Positions 1 through 9,260 of a DNA stretch of 64,000 nt are shown here, piece after piece. The stretch comes from Streptococcus mitis subsp. hohhotensis (GTDB lineage Bacteria > Bacillota > Bacilli > Lactobacillales > Streptococcaceae), in contig NZ_JPFZ01000009.1 in assembly GCF_000722775.1 (NCBI RefSeq), positions 620,001 to 684,000 on the forward strand, written 5' to 3'. The position numbers and the translations under genes were made by a program. The notes under the pieces were generated by a model. That model saw nothing but the letters and a program-made list of their open reading frames with translations. It searched no databases and was not told where the DNA came from. Numbering within the stretch: the stretch's first letter is position 1; each line of letters begins with the position of its first letter.

Positions 1-2778
1 GGTTCCTTTGGTGACCGATTTACGAATTGAACCGTATTTACCAATTCCCATAGAGTCGTTGCCATTATCTGTTTTAGCAACTAAACCACCGATACGGGCT
101 TTGTTGGCAACAATATCAGCTTCTACATATGCTTTTGCAACATTACCTCTCCAAATCTCACCAGCTATACCAGCTAAGTATTGTCCTTTATCACCTATAC
201 CTGTGAGTTTACCGATGAAGGCTACATTTGTCAACTGACCACCACTATCGATTTTATTGACGATACCTGCAATATTGTTATTAGCAACTACATTACCAGT
301 CACCTTAACATCTTCAACAGTTGCATTTTTCACCATATTGGCAACAGGTGCTATTCCGTCAGCCCAAGGCATATTGATATCCACATTACCTAAATTAATA
401 TTTTTCACAGAACCATTTTCAACACGGTCAAATAAGGGACGGGCAATGTTATGAATTGTATATTGTTTACCATCAACACTTGATAGATGTCCCTTAAACG
501 TACCTGGAACATATTGTTTGTTAGGTGTTGGTACATTCGTTGCATTCAAATCTGCTCCGATTTTAAATGTACCATTTTTATTAACATTCATAGCGTCTAC
601 TAAATCTTTAAAGTTATAGTAGACATTATCTTCTTTAGGTTGGGGTTTTTCTATATAATAAACATACTTATTGCGCGCCTTAGATGGATCAATGTGTTGA
701 ATCAAATCTTGAGCTTCAGCAGTGATTTTATAAAGTTTCTTACCTTCTTCAGTCACTTCTTCAATTTTATCAACTGCTAAACGTGTTACTTTATTATCAC
801 GACTAGTGATTTTTAAGTACATTTTCTTCACATCTTCATCAGAAGGTTTTTCGCTCATGAAATCACTTGGTGTTTCAGTACCATCATCATTCACCTTCAC
901 TAAATTAGTAGATGAAATATTTTTAATTTCGACCTTTTTCAACTCCAAACGCAAAGGTTTTTCATCCAGTTTAGATGTTTCATCACCTTCACCACGGTTG
1001 TAAGTCATTGTTGTTGCAATTTTATAATCTTTGAATAAATCCAAACCTTGAATAGCGTCTGTCAATTTTTCTTTAGATAAATCAACTCGCTTAACAACAG
1101 TGTCCCCATCTTTAATCTCAGCTATAATGCTCTTGATTTCAGCATTACCTGTATTTTCAAGAGTGTAATCCAATTTAGCTGAACGATCCATCGCATCTTC
1201 TGTAACCTTATCTAAAGTCAAAGTTGGAGCAACTTTTGACGTATATTCTGGCAACTCAGCTTGAACTTCTGGTTCTCCCTTTTCTGTGACTACTGCTTCG
1301 GGTAATGCTGGCTGAACTGCGGGTTCCCCTTTCTCAGTCACAACAGCTTCCGGCAACGCTGGTTGAACTTCTGGTTTCCCTTTTTCAGTCACAACAGCTT
1401 CGGGTAAGGCTGGTTGAACTTCTGGTTCCCCTTTCTCAGTCACAACAGCTTCCGGCAACGCTGGTTGAACTTCTGGTTCCCCTTTTTCAGTCACAACAGC
1501 TTCTGGTAACGCTGGTTGAACTTCTGGTTCCCCTTTTTCAGTCACAACAGCTTCGGGTAAGGCTGGTTGAACTTCTGGTTCCCCTTTTTCAGTCACAACA
1601 GCTTCTGGTAAGGCTGGTTGAACTTCTGGTTCCCCTTTTTCAGTTACAACTGCTTCGGGTAAGGCTGGTTGAACTTCTGGTTCCCCTTTTTCAGTCACAA
1701 CAGCTTCTGGTAACGCTGGCTGAACTTCTGGTTCCCCTTTATCAGTTACAACAGCTTCCGGTAATGCTGGCTGAACTTCTGGTTCCCCTTTATCAGTTAC
1801 AACAGCTTCTGGCAGCGCTGGTTGAACTTCTGGTTCCCCTTTATCAGTTACAACAGCTTCTGGTAACGCTGGTTGAACTTCTGGTTCAACTAAATTGCCG
1901 CCAATTGGTGCTGTATATTCGGGTTTCTCATGAACTTCAGGTTCTACCAGATTACCACTAACTGGTGCTGTATGTTCATGCTTCTCTGCTTTAGGAGCCT
2001 CGTCTGGAACAGTACCTACAGGTTCAGTATATTCTGGTTTTTTATAAACTGCTGGTTCAACTAAATTGCCGCCAATTGGACCTGTATATTCTGGTTTCTC
2101 ATGAACTTCAGGTTCTACCAGATTACCACTAACTGGTGCTGTATAGTCAGGCTTCTCTGCTTTAGGAGCCTCGTCTGGGACTGTACTTACAGGCTCAGTG
2201 TATTTAGGTTTCTCAGCTTTAGGCGCTTCATTAGGGATACTTTCCTGAGTTTCAGATACTGGAACATTCTTTGTTCCCTCATCCTTATGTTGAATTTCTG
2301 AAATTGCATCATCATCAAGGGATAAGTATCCAATATAACGATATCCAGCAATTTGAACTACTCCTTCATTACTTGGAGCTTTCAAAGAATTGCTTATATC
2401 GAGAGCTTGCATACTAGAAAGACTAATCAGTCCGATAGTAGTAACTAAGAACAGACTAGCAACTTTTTTCTTTTTATGAACTAAAAGAACTAAACTACCA
2501 ATAGCTAATAGACCTAAAGCTGTAAGCACAGAAGTCGATGAACTTGTTGCAGGAAGAGTTTCCTGCTGATAAATAAGAGCATAAGTTTCCTCATTATCAG
2601 TAGGAATTCCTGCCTGAATCTTAGTTTGTTCTTCTTGTGTAAGAGCACTTTTTTCAATGTAATGATAGGTAGAAGCATGGATGACTGACGGTGCAACCAA
2701 GACACTTCCTAGTAACACCGAACCAACAATCCCACAGATTTTTCGGATCGAAAATCGTTCTTTTTTAAATAATGACAA
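1..2778 (-). CDS. ZmpB-like M26 zinc metalloprotease, N-terminal part (runs off left edge)
   Basis: Large surface protein; the frame is open for 926 codons from 2778 to the window edge, so the catalytic domain lies outside and the 3' end is unseen. I chose the TTG start at 2778 because AAGGTGA sits just upstream and the protein then begins with a YSIRK-type signal (RFSIRK, GxxGS). A sorting-like motif LPATS, a hydrophobic stretch and KKKK follow near residue 80, the N-terminal anchor layout known from Zmp and IgA1 proteases. Next come two 60-residue YTxPVxGNLVEPE repeats, twelve 17-residue EPEVQPALPEAVVTEKG-type repeats, a linker, and a GLUG-like region (GGLVAKTDNG) at the edge. Resemblance of the linker and GLUG region to pneumococcal ZmpB is from memory. 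It starts 41 nt after iga with no terminator between, so co-transcription is likely. ZmpB itself or another Zmp paralogue are both possible. Confidence 0.85.
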   Translation of the reverse strand, partial: MSLFKKERFSIRKICGIVGSVLLGSVLVAPSVIHASTYHYIEKSALTQEEQTKIQAGIPTDNEETYALIYQQETLPATSSSTSVLTALGLLAIGSLVLLVHKKKKVASLFLVTTIGLISLSSMQALDISNSLKAPSNEGVVQIAGYRYIGYLSLDDDAISEIQHKDEGTKNVPVSETQESIPNEAPKAEKPKYTEPVSTVPDEAPKAEKPDYTAPVSGNLVEPEVHEKPEYTGPIGGNLVEPAVYKKPEYTEPVGTVPDEAPKAEKHEHTAPVSGNLVEPEVHEKPEYTAPIGGNLVEPEVQPALPEAVVTDKGEPEVQPALPEAVVTDKGEPEVQPALPEAVVTDKGEPEVQPALPEAVVTEKGEPEVQPALPEAVVTEKGEPEVQPALPEAVVTEKGEPEVQPALPEAVVTEKGEPEVQPALPEAVVTEKGEPEVQPALPEAVVTEKGEPEVQPALPEAVVTEKGKPEVQPALPEAVVTEKGEPAVQPALPEAVVTEKGEPEVQAELPEYTSKVAPTLTLDKVTEDAMDRSAKLDYTLENTGNAEIKSIIAEIKDGDTVVKRVDLSKEKLTDAIQGLDLFKDYKIATTMTYNRGEGDETSKLDEKPLRLELKKVEIKNISSTNLVKVNDDGTETPSDFMSEKPSDEDVKKMYLKITSRDNKVTRLAVDKIEEVTEEGKKLYKITAEAQDLIQHIDPSKARNKYVYYIEKPQPKEDNVYYNFKDLVDAMNVNKNGTFKIGADLNATNVPTPNKQYVPGTFKGHLSSVDGKQYTIHNIARPLFDRVENGSVKNINLGNVDINMPWADGIAPVANMVKNATVEDVKVTGNVVANNNIAGIVNKIDSGGQLTNVAFIGKLTGIGDKGQYLAGIAGEIWRGNVAKAYVEADIVANKARIGGLVAKTDNGNDSMGIGKYGSIRKSVTKGT
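1263..1890 (-). repeat. Twelve 51-bp in-frame tandem repeats in the ZmpB-like gene
   Basis: The phrase gaacttctgg recurs every 51 bp from 1263 to 1875, exactly twelve periods. Each unit encodes a 17-residue block of the type EPEVQPALPEAVVTEKG. Units differ mainly at synonymous third positions and by T/D in the VVTEKG/VVTDKG part. Such arrays usually form extended, variable-length stalks between a cell-wall anchor and the distal domains. Confidence 0.95.
1890..2240 (-). repeat. Two imperfect ~180-bp in-frame repeats in the ZmpB-like gene
   Basis: Two consecutive blocks of about 60 residues share the order EKPxYTEPV, TVPDEAPKAEK, TAPVSGNLVEPEVHEKPEYT, then PIGGNLVEP. They lie between the N-terminal anchor and the 17-residue array and look like an older duplication of a YTxP(V/I)-type stalk module. 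Confidence 0.85.
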
Positions 2779-2819
2779 GCGTAATCACCTTCTTTAATTT
2801 TATTTCCTAACAGTAAACA

Positions 2820-5800
2820 CTATTTTTTATTCTCAAAAATTGAACTTCTAAAATCATCGGTTTTATCTAGATAAGCCTTAAATATTGCTTTCTTCAACTT
2901 ATGAACTGCACTGTCAGTCTCAGGATTATAGTTATTCCAATAATAATAATTACGTTCTTCTGCATCCTGTAGAACAGCTTCATCCATTAGTTGTTGTAAA
3001 TCATTTACTCTTTGAATGGTCTTGGTGGCATTACTCATCCATGATTGCGTCGGATCTTTAAAAGTAACTTTAGTTAAATGATTAAACTGAGCAATGCGCT
3101 CTTGATACATAGCTTTTTTAAAGGCTGCCCAAGATAGATACTTACCATCAAATAGCTTTTCTAAAACAAGTTTATCTGTCACCAATCCTCGTTCTTTACC
3201 ATAAATAGTTATTTTTTTACCATTTTGTTTAGCAAGGTCTTCATATTGATTTGAAATATATGGTACCATACCATCTTTAAAGCCTTTAGCAGCCAAGAGT
3301 TCATAAGCCATACGACGGCCCATCAAGTCGCCAGGTGTTCCTATATCACTACTTAATGCTGCATAAATCGGCGCAAATAATTTAATAGTGAAGTAGCCAT
3401 TTCTTTCATATTCTTTAGACTTGTACTCACGAGCTGATAAGATATTATGGTCAATCAAACTATCAAAGTTAGTCAATTGTTGGGCCTCTTCTTCTGTCAA
3501 TGTTTTGACTACGTTAGTGGCGTAAACCTCATTTCCATCTGCTGGATCTTTCACATACTTATTCTCAATTTTTCTGAGAGCTTCCATTTTCTGATAAACA
3601 TTCAGTTTCTTAACGATTGATTGTCCTTCAAGATATTCCAACATATAAACGACATCAAACATATTGTGGACATATTGCTTCAAATCATCAGAGTTTTTAA
3701 ATCTCGTAGTTGGATCAAGTATTTGTAATCGTTGTCCTTCTGTACTATCAGATTTTGAATGTTTCAAGATTGAGTTAATGGTAATGGTCGCATCATCTGG
3801 ATGGTCTGGTGCTTGTAATAAGCCTTTAGCAAAGAACTCTGGTCCCAAGCCACTTCTTCGACCATAGCCACCAAGATAAATTTCCCTATCAGAGTTATGT
3901 GTCATTTCATGAGTATATGTTACCGCACCAGATTTATCTAACATACGATAAGCCATGTAGTAGAATGCGTCACCCGTTGCATATGCACCATTAGCATTGT
4001 GAACAACATTATTTCCAGCAGGGCCAAAGAAGTTTTTAATAGCTGGATGATTAGTTTCAAAATTAGCTTCTTGTAACTTATTATCTTTATCATTTCCAAA
4101 TCTAAATGCATCATAGACTGGGACACTTCTAAATAATTTTTCTTTATTTTCTTTATCTAGAATTTTATACCAATAATCATAATGATCTCTAAATCGTTTA
4201 GCCGCTTCTTTTGCATTATCTTCTACAAATTTATTTAATTTCTCTCCCTTAGGATGTTCAGGACTTCTATATCTATCATAAGCACCAAATCCTATAGTTG
4301 AAATATTGGCGATCATAAATATCGTTTTTTCTTCTGGTAAAGTTAATAACGGTAAGACCATACTTTGATATTTCCATGATGGACTAGTTAATCTATCATA
4401 AACACCTATAGAGTGTTCTGTTCCTTGTTCTAACTGCTTAGAACTTACTTCAGGAATAGTAGATTTTTCTTCAACTATATAAGCTTTAGATTGTTTTTTA
4501 AACCAGTCGTTATTAGAAGTAGTTGGTAGAAATACTTTTCTATAACCTTCTAATGCTTTAAATAAACTTTCAGTTCCATAATTTTTCGCTAATAATACAT
4601 TATAAGTAATTACATTATTTTTCGCTAATAAATTATTAAAGCCAGACTTACCTAATTCAATAACATTATCTAATGCAGAACTATTAGACTTACCGAAGAA
4701 ATCTAAATGATATAATACTAAATCTTTAGCACTCGCATTATCATATTTAAAATTATACCAACGTTCTAGATAAGTTAAACCTAGAAGTAACGCTTCTTTA
4801 TTATTCTTAATTTTTTCTATTACATAATTATCAATTATTGAATTACTATTTTCAGCTATTGCCGCATCAGCAGAAAGAAGTTTTGATAAACTATCTTCAA
4901 TGTTTGCTTTTGTTTTGTCGAATTGTTCATCTAGATATAATTCAGTTAATTTTATGTCATTAGAAATATCTAAGACATTTCTAACTCCAGCTGAACTATA
5001 TTGAACAGATTTCAGGTCATTTAAAACAGCGTTTACAATATTATCATAATTATGCAACAGCGTATTAGGTGTGTATATTAATTTTGTATTAGCTATTTCA
5101 TATTCTGCTACTTTAGAGAAATCTTGTAGATATTTTATATTTAATGTTTGAGAAGTATTATCTGAATAATGAAGTAACAGCTTATTAATACTAGCTTTAT
5201 GTTTATTAATATCAGAAATTACTTCTTTCTCATGCATCGGAACTACAGACACAAGCTCTTTAGTAAATAAATCATTATTAGTGTCCACTAAATTACCATA
5301 TTTAACAATTGTCTCTCTATTATAGAAAGGTAATAGTTTCTCAATATTTTTATATACTTTCAACCTAGAAATATCAGCATCTTTTAAATTTCTATAATCC
5401 GTTTTATATTTAGAAGAGAAGTTAAAGTCTTCTGTTTTAATATCATTTTTATGAACAAGTTCAGCTTTTTTCTCCAGAACTTTATTATTTTCTAATACAG
5501 TTCCTCTTTGTATTTCTGAATCTCTACTTAGTACTTCATCATCTACTTGTACTACATTGACTACCTTATTATTTTTATTACTATAAGTGTTAGTTGCTCT
5601 TATTCCTTTAAAATCATAACCAGCAATAGCATTACCGTTCGTAACATTAACGTCACTTAATACATTTGTAAGTTGACCTGAGTTTCTTTCATCTGATGAT
5701 TCTCTATCCCAAAGATACCCTGCAACTCCTCCAACATAACCAAAATGTTTTACATTATTAAGATTTCCTTCAACATAACTATTACTAATTGTCGCTTTTT

Positions 5801-8800
5801 TATCAACAACACCTGCTATACCACCAACAACCTGGTCTCCTGTATTAGCATTTGTCGCCATATCGATAGATGAAATTGATCTATCAATCAAAGCACTAAC
5901 TCCTGAAAGTTTTCCTACTAAACCACCTATTTGATAAGTAGCTCTTGTATCATAAGTATTCGTTATTCTACCAGTAAAACTACTATTAGAAATTGTAGAG
6001 TTAGTTACTTGTGAAACTAAACCACCCATGCTACGTTCACCAGCAATTACACCAGATGAGTGAACATTTGTAATTGTAGTACCATTATTCGCCTCTTTAG
6101 CAATTGTGGCAGCATCTTCTTTAGAAGAAACATTTACTTCTTTTATTGAAAGATCTCGAATATTAGCATGATTTAAAACATTAAATAACGGTTTTTTCAG
6201 ATTATATATAGCATAGTTCTTATCATTGTTTGAACCTATTAATGTACCACTAAATTCGTGATTAATATAACTTTCTTTACCATCTGGAAGATCTACTTCA
6301 CGAGCATCTATAGTCGCCCCTAGGCGGAACGTACCATGTGGGTTACTATTCATAGCATCTACTAGATTTTTAAATGATGTATAAACTCCATTTTCACTAC
6401 TTACCGTCTTAGGTAGGTAGTAAGTATAATTTTCTAAAGTACTATTGTTTTCGTATTGAATTAAATCATTAGCTTGTCCTACAATTTTATAAACATCTTG
6501 ATTATCTTTTCTAACGCTCTCAATACTCTTAACTGGTAACATAACATCTTTAAAGTTCTCTGATTTTACTTTCATAAAGTAATCAGTTGGAGTAGTTGGA
6601 ACACTCGCAAGTGAAGTTACATGTCGATATTTATTATTTTCTACTGTATATAATTCCACGTTTGAAACATTTCTAAGTTCTAGTTTCTTGTCGACTTGTT
6701 TTTCTTCTTTAATTTTATCTTTAGGACGTTCCGCTTCCCCATTTGTAGGACTTGCCTCATTTTCATGTTTAGTCTCTTCTGCACTTGCTTGTTCGATTTT
6801 ACCAGTATATTCTTTCGGTGCTTCTACTTTCTCTGGCTCGACTATCGCTCCAGCTTGTACACCTGTGTATTCTGGCAGTGGGGCTACTTGTTCTGGTTCA
6901 ACTATCGCTCCGGCCTGTGGACCTGTGTATTCTGGTAGGGGGGCTACTTTTTCTGGTTCTACTATCGCTCCAGCCTGTACTCCTGTATATTCTTTCGGTG
7001 CTTCTACCTTCTCTGGTTCTACTATCGCTCCAGCTTGTACACCTGTATATTCTGGTAGGGGGGCTACTTTTTCTGGTTCTACTATCGCTCCAGCCTGTAC
7101 TCCTGTATATTCTGGTAGTGGTGCTATCTGTTCAGGTTCACCTTTATCACTTACCACAGTATCTGGCGACTCTGGTTGAACCTCAGTCTCACCTTTGTCA
7201 GTCACAACCGCTTCCGGTAGCTCTGGTTGGACTGCTGGTTCGCCTTTTTCAGTTACAACTGCTTCCGGTAACGCTGGCTGAACTTCTGGTTCACCCTTGT
7301 CTGTAACAACTGCTTCGGGTAACTCTGGTTGGATTGCAGGTTCAACTACTGCCCCTGCCTGGGGACCTGTGTATTCTGGTAGTGGTGCTACCTGCTCTGG
7401 TTCAACAATAGCTCCGGCTTGTGGTCCTTTATATTCTGGAAGCGGTACCACCTGTTCAGGTTCGCCTTTATCTGTTACAACTGCTTCTGGTAACGCTGGT
7501 TGGACTTCTGGTACACCTTTATCACTTACCACAGTATCTGGCGACTCTGGTTGAACTTCTGGCTCACCCTTGTCAGTCACGACTGCCTCTGGTAACGCTG
7601 GTTGAACTTCTGGTACGCCTTTTTCAGTTACAACTGCCTCTGGTAACGCTGGCTGAACTTCTGGCTCACCTTTATCGCTTACAATTGCTTCTGGTAACTC
7701 TGGCTGAATTGCCGGTTCACCTTTATCTGTTACAACTGCTTCTGGTAATGCAGGTTGGACTACGGGTTCAACAATAGCTCCAGACTGTACCTCACCATGT
7801 TCTGCACCAGTCTTAGGTTGTTCCTTCATTACTTGAGCTTTTTTAGTACCTTTTTCGACTATTCTTAAAACAGGCGCAGTCGTTGAGGTTGAAATAATTT
7901 CTCTAGAAACTTCTTCCTTGTTTACAGAGAATACTCTAACGACTTCAACTTTCTTACCTAATTTGCCTTCTTGTTTTACTCTTACAGTTCCTTCAGCTAA
8001 ATCAGGATTCTCTTGAACTTCTTCTTGAAAATCTATTTTTGTTTCTATAGTTTCATCGCGATATAAGAGTTCAGGTTTGTTCAACTGACCTGATAGAACT
8101 TCATCCTGTGGATTTAGTGTATTTACCCCAGTCCTTTCTTTTGGAGAAACCTTCTCGTCTTTCTTCGTTTCTAGATTCTTATGTTCTGCTAATTGTTCTT
8201 GAGAATCTGAAGATTGTATCTCTTCTTTTCTTGGATTCGTTAATTCAGTAGAGAAAGGTTTTTCAACTACTTGAACTTCTGTCGGCTTAGTTGAAGAGAC
8301 AGGTGTTTGTTCCTGAATAGCTTGTCCTGTTGATGGATTCTCTACAAAATTCGGTGTAACATTATAATCCACCTTTTGTTGAGTTTTGGGAGTAGCTACT
8401 GATTTCTCTTGATCGCTTACTTTAGATTCAGAAGTTATGTTCCCCTCTTTGATATATCCAATATAAGTGTAACCTGAAATGTCTTTAGGAAGAGGTAATT
8501 TTTCTCCTGAGGTTAATTCATAGTCAGTATTGTAATTCAGTAAGAGATTATTTTCTAAAGCATGAGCTGAAACTAAGACACCATTTCCTATTCCTGCAAC
8601 CAATACTAAATGTAATACTGTTTTATTCTTAACTTTTTTCTTTGAAACGGCAAAAATTAAAATTCCCAGAGCAGCTAAGCTAGCACCAGCAACCAAGGTT
8701 TGCATATCATTCTTGCTTCCAGTATATGGCAATTCTCCCAGTTGATTTTGAGAATTTAATTTATAAACAAGATAATAAGTTTCATCATCATTCTCCGTGT

Positions 8801-9017
8801 ATGCCGGAATATCATAGACAAGCTGCTTCTTGTCTTCTGATGATAACTCTGACTCTGTCACATATTTATAGTGAACACCTTTAGTCTCTTGAGCTTCTAC
8901 AGATGAACTACCTAATACAGACATAAAAAATAAACTTGAAATCGTCGCAGATACAAGTCCTACTGATAATTTTCTAAATGAAAAACGCTGCTGTTTTTCA
9001 CCAAAATACTTTTCCAT
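2820..9017 (-). CDS. iga: IgA1-specific zinc metalloprotease (M26), cell-wall anchored
   Basis: The family cleaves the hinge of human IgA1 at the bacterial surface. The 2065-aa protein starts at an ATG behind a strong GGAGG. It has a YSIRK-like signal (RFSFRKLSVGLVS), an unusual N-terminal sorting signal LPYTG near residue 97 followed by hydrophobic and KKK segments, a second hydrophobic region, a G5-like domain around 320-400, a long PE-rich repeat stalk, GLUG-type repeats (GGLVSQ, GGLVGK, GGIAG), and the M26 catalytic domain. The zinc site is HEMTH at residues 1703-1707 with a third ligand glutamate at 1727, twenty residues on, as expected for M26. The C-terminus DDFRSSIFENKK is complete. 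I assign iga rather than zmpB or zmpC from the N-terminal and C-terminal sequence remembered from pneumococcus. The ZmpB-like gene lies 41 nt downstream. Confidence 0.93.
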   Translation of the reverse strand: MEKYFGEKQQRFSFRKLSVGLVSATISSLFFMSVLGSSSVEAQETKGVHYKYVTESELSSEDKKQLVYDIPAYTENDDETYYLVYKLNSQNQLGELPYTGSKNDMQTLVAGASLAALGILIFAVSKKKVKNKTVLHLVLVAGIGNGVLVSAHALENNLLLNYNTDYELTSGEKLPLPKDISGYTYIGYIKEGNITSESKVSDQEKSVATPKTQQKVDYNVTPNFVENPSTGQAIQEQTPVSSTKPTEVQVVEKPFSTELTNPRKEEIQSSDSQEQLAEHKNLETKKDEKVSPKERTGVNTLNPQDEVLSGQLNKPELLYRDETIETKIDFQEEVQENPDLAEGTVRVKQEGKLGKKVEVVRVFSVNKEEVSREIISTSTTAPVLRIVEKGTKKAQVMKEQPKTGAEHGEVQSGAIVEPVVQPALPEAVVTDKGEPAIQPELPEAIVSDKGEPEVQPALPEAVVTEKGVPEVQPALPEAVVTDKGEPEVQPESPDTVVSDKGVPEVQPALPEAVVTDKGEPEQVVPLPEYKGPQAGAIVEPEQVAPLPEYTGPQAGAVVEPAIQPELPEAVVTDKGEPEVQPALPEAVVTEKGEPAVQPELPEAVVTDKGETEVQPESPDTVVSDKGEPEQIAPLPEYTGVQAGAIVEPEKVAPLPEYTGVQAGAIVEPEKVEAPKEYTGVQAGAIVEPEKVAPLPEYTGPQAGAIVEPEQVAPLPEYTGVQAGAIVEPEKVEAPKEYTGKIEQASAEETKHENEASPTNGEAERPKDKIKEEKQVDKKLELRNVSNVELYTVENNKYRHVTSLASVPTTPTDYFMKVKSENFKDVMLPVKSIESVRKDNQDVYKIVGQANDLIQYENNSTLENYTYYLPKTVSSENGVYTSFKNLVDAMNSNPHGTFRLGATIDAREVDLPDGKESYINHEFSGTLIGSNNDKNYAIYNLKKPLFNVLNHANIRDLSIKEVNVSSKEDAATIAKEANNGTTITNVHSSGVIAGERSMGGLVSQVTNSTISNSSFTGRITNTYDTRATYQIGGLVGKLSGVSALIDRSISSIDMATNANTGDQVVGGIAGVVDKKATISNSYVEGNLNNVKHFGYVGGVAGYLWDRESSDERNSGQLTNVLSDVNVTNGNAIAGYDFKGIRATNTYSNKNNKVVNVVQVDDEVLSRDSEIQRGTVLENNKVLEKKAELVHKNDIKTEDFNFSSKYKTDYRNLKDADISRLKVYKNIEKLLPFYNRETIVKYGNLVDTNNDLFTKELVSVVPMHEKEVISDINKHKASINKLLLHYSDNTSQTLNIKYLQDFSKVAEYEIANTKLIYTPNTLLHNYDNIVNAVLNDLKSVQYSSAGVRNVLDISNDIKLTELYLDEQFDKTKANIEDSLSKLLSADAAIAENSNSIIDNYVIEKIKNNKEALLLGLTYLERWYNFKYDNASAKDLVLYHLDFFGKSNSSALDNVIELGKSGFNNLLAKNNVITYNVLLAKNYGTESLFKALEGYRKVFLPTTSNNDWFKKQSKAYIVEEKSTIPEVSSKQLEQGTEHSIGVYDRLTSPSWKYQSMVLPLLTLPEEKTIFMIANISTIGFGAYDRYRSPEHPKGEKLNKFVEDNAKEAAKRFRDHYDYWYKILDKENKEKLFRSVPVYDAFRFGNDKDNKLQEANFETNHPAIKNFFGPAGNNVVHNANGAYATGDAFYYMAYRMLDKSGAVTYTHEMTHNSDREIYLGGYGRRSGLGPEFFAKGLLQAPDHPDDATITINSILKHSKSDSTEGQRLQILDPTTRFKNSDDLKQYVHNMFDVVYMLEYLEGQSIVKKLNVYQKMEALRKIENKYVKDPADGNEVYATNVVKTLTEEEAQQLTNFDSLIDHNILSAREYKSKEYERNGYFTIKLFAPIYAALSSDIGTPGDLMGRRMAYELLAAKGFKDGMVPYISNQYEDLAKQNGKKITIYGKERGLVTDKLVLEKLFDGKYLSWAAFKKAMYQERIAQFNHLTKVTFKDPTQSWMSNATKTIQRVNDLQQLMDEAVLQDAEERNYYYWNNYNPETDSAVHKLKKAIFKAYLDKTDDFRSSIFENKK
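6805..7772 (-). repeat. Mosaic array of 17-aa and 20-aa repeats in iga
   Basis: Reading with the gene, six 17-residue units (EPEVQPALPEAVVTDKG type) are followed by two 20-residue units (EPEQVAPLPEYTGPQAGAIV type), four more 17-residue units, then six 20-residue units, the last partial. The 17-residue unit is the same as the one repeated twelve times in the adjacent ZmpB-like gene. The alternation of two unit types suggests repeated unequal exchange. Confidence 0.93.
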
Positions 9018-9223
9018 GATTCCTCCTTGAAATAAAATTTATATTTATGTTACGAAGACCTTTAATATATTAGTGTATTATCTATAAAAAAGGCATCACA
9101 CTTTAATTATACTCTTAATTTACCAAAAAGTCTTAAAATTGAGTTACGCTTTCATACTTTGTTTTATATATAAAATACGAAGGAGCAGGGTTTGCCATTT
9201 CCTATTTTCTCTTTTTGGATAAA
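9018..9223. promoter_or_regulatory. Intergenic region upstream of iga
   Basis: This AT-rich stretch separates the rexAB operon from iga. On the minus strand there is a TATAAT hexamer near 9107 and further TATA-like runs nearer iga, so the iga promoter probably lies here, but I see no convincing -35 pair. No ORF or repeat is evident. Confidence 0.4.
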
Positions 9224-9258
9224 ATGTAACCTACCATGAAATTTCCACGGTAGGTGTT
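9224..9258 (-). terminator. Possible terminator after the rexB-rexA operon
   Basis: On the minus strand ACCTACC-GTG and a matching GGTAGGT arm flank a GAAATTTC loop, followed by a moderately T-rich TTACATTTT tail. It follows directly on the stop codon of the frameshifted gene at 9261. The T tract is weak, so this could also be a processing hairpin. Confidence 0.6.
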
Positions 9259-9260
9259 AC

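Noticed and set aside
1263-1890. CRISPR-like regular repeats of 51 bp
   Set aside because: No spacers; units are contiguous, in frame and code for a protein stalk.
1305-1961. Plus-strand 218-codon ORF over the repeats (LVELLVPLFQSQQ pattern)
   Set aside because: It is the antisense reading of the 51-bp repeats of the ZmpB-like gene; the minus frame is the real coding one.
6688-7777. Several plus-strand ORFs over the iga repeats
   Set aside because: Antisense shadows of the repeat array without ribosome binding sites or known families.
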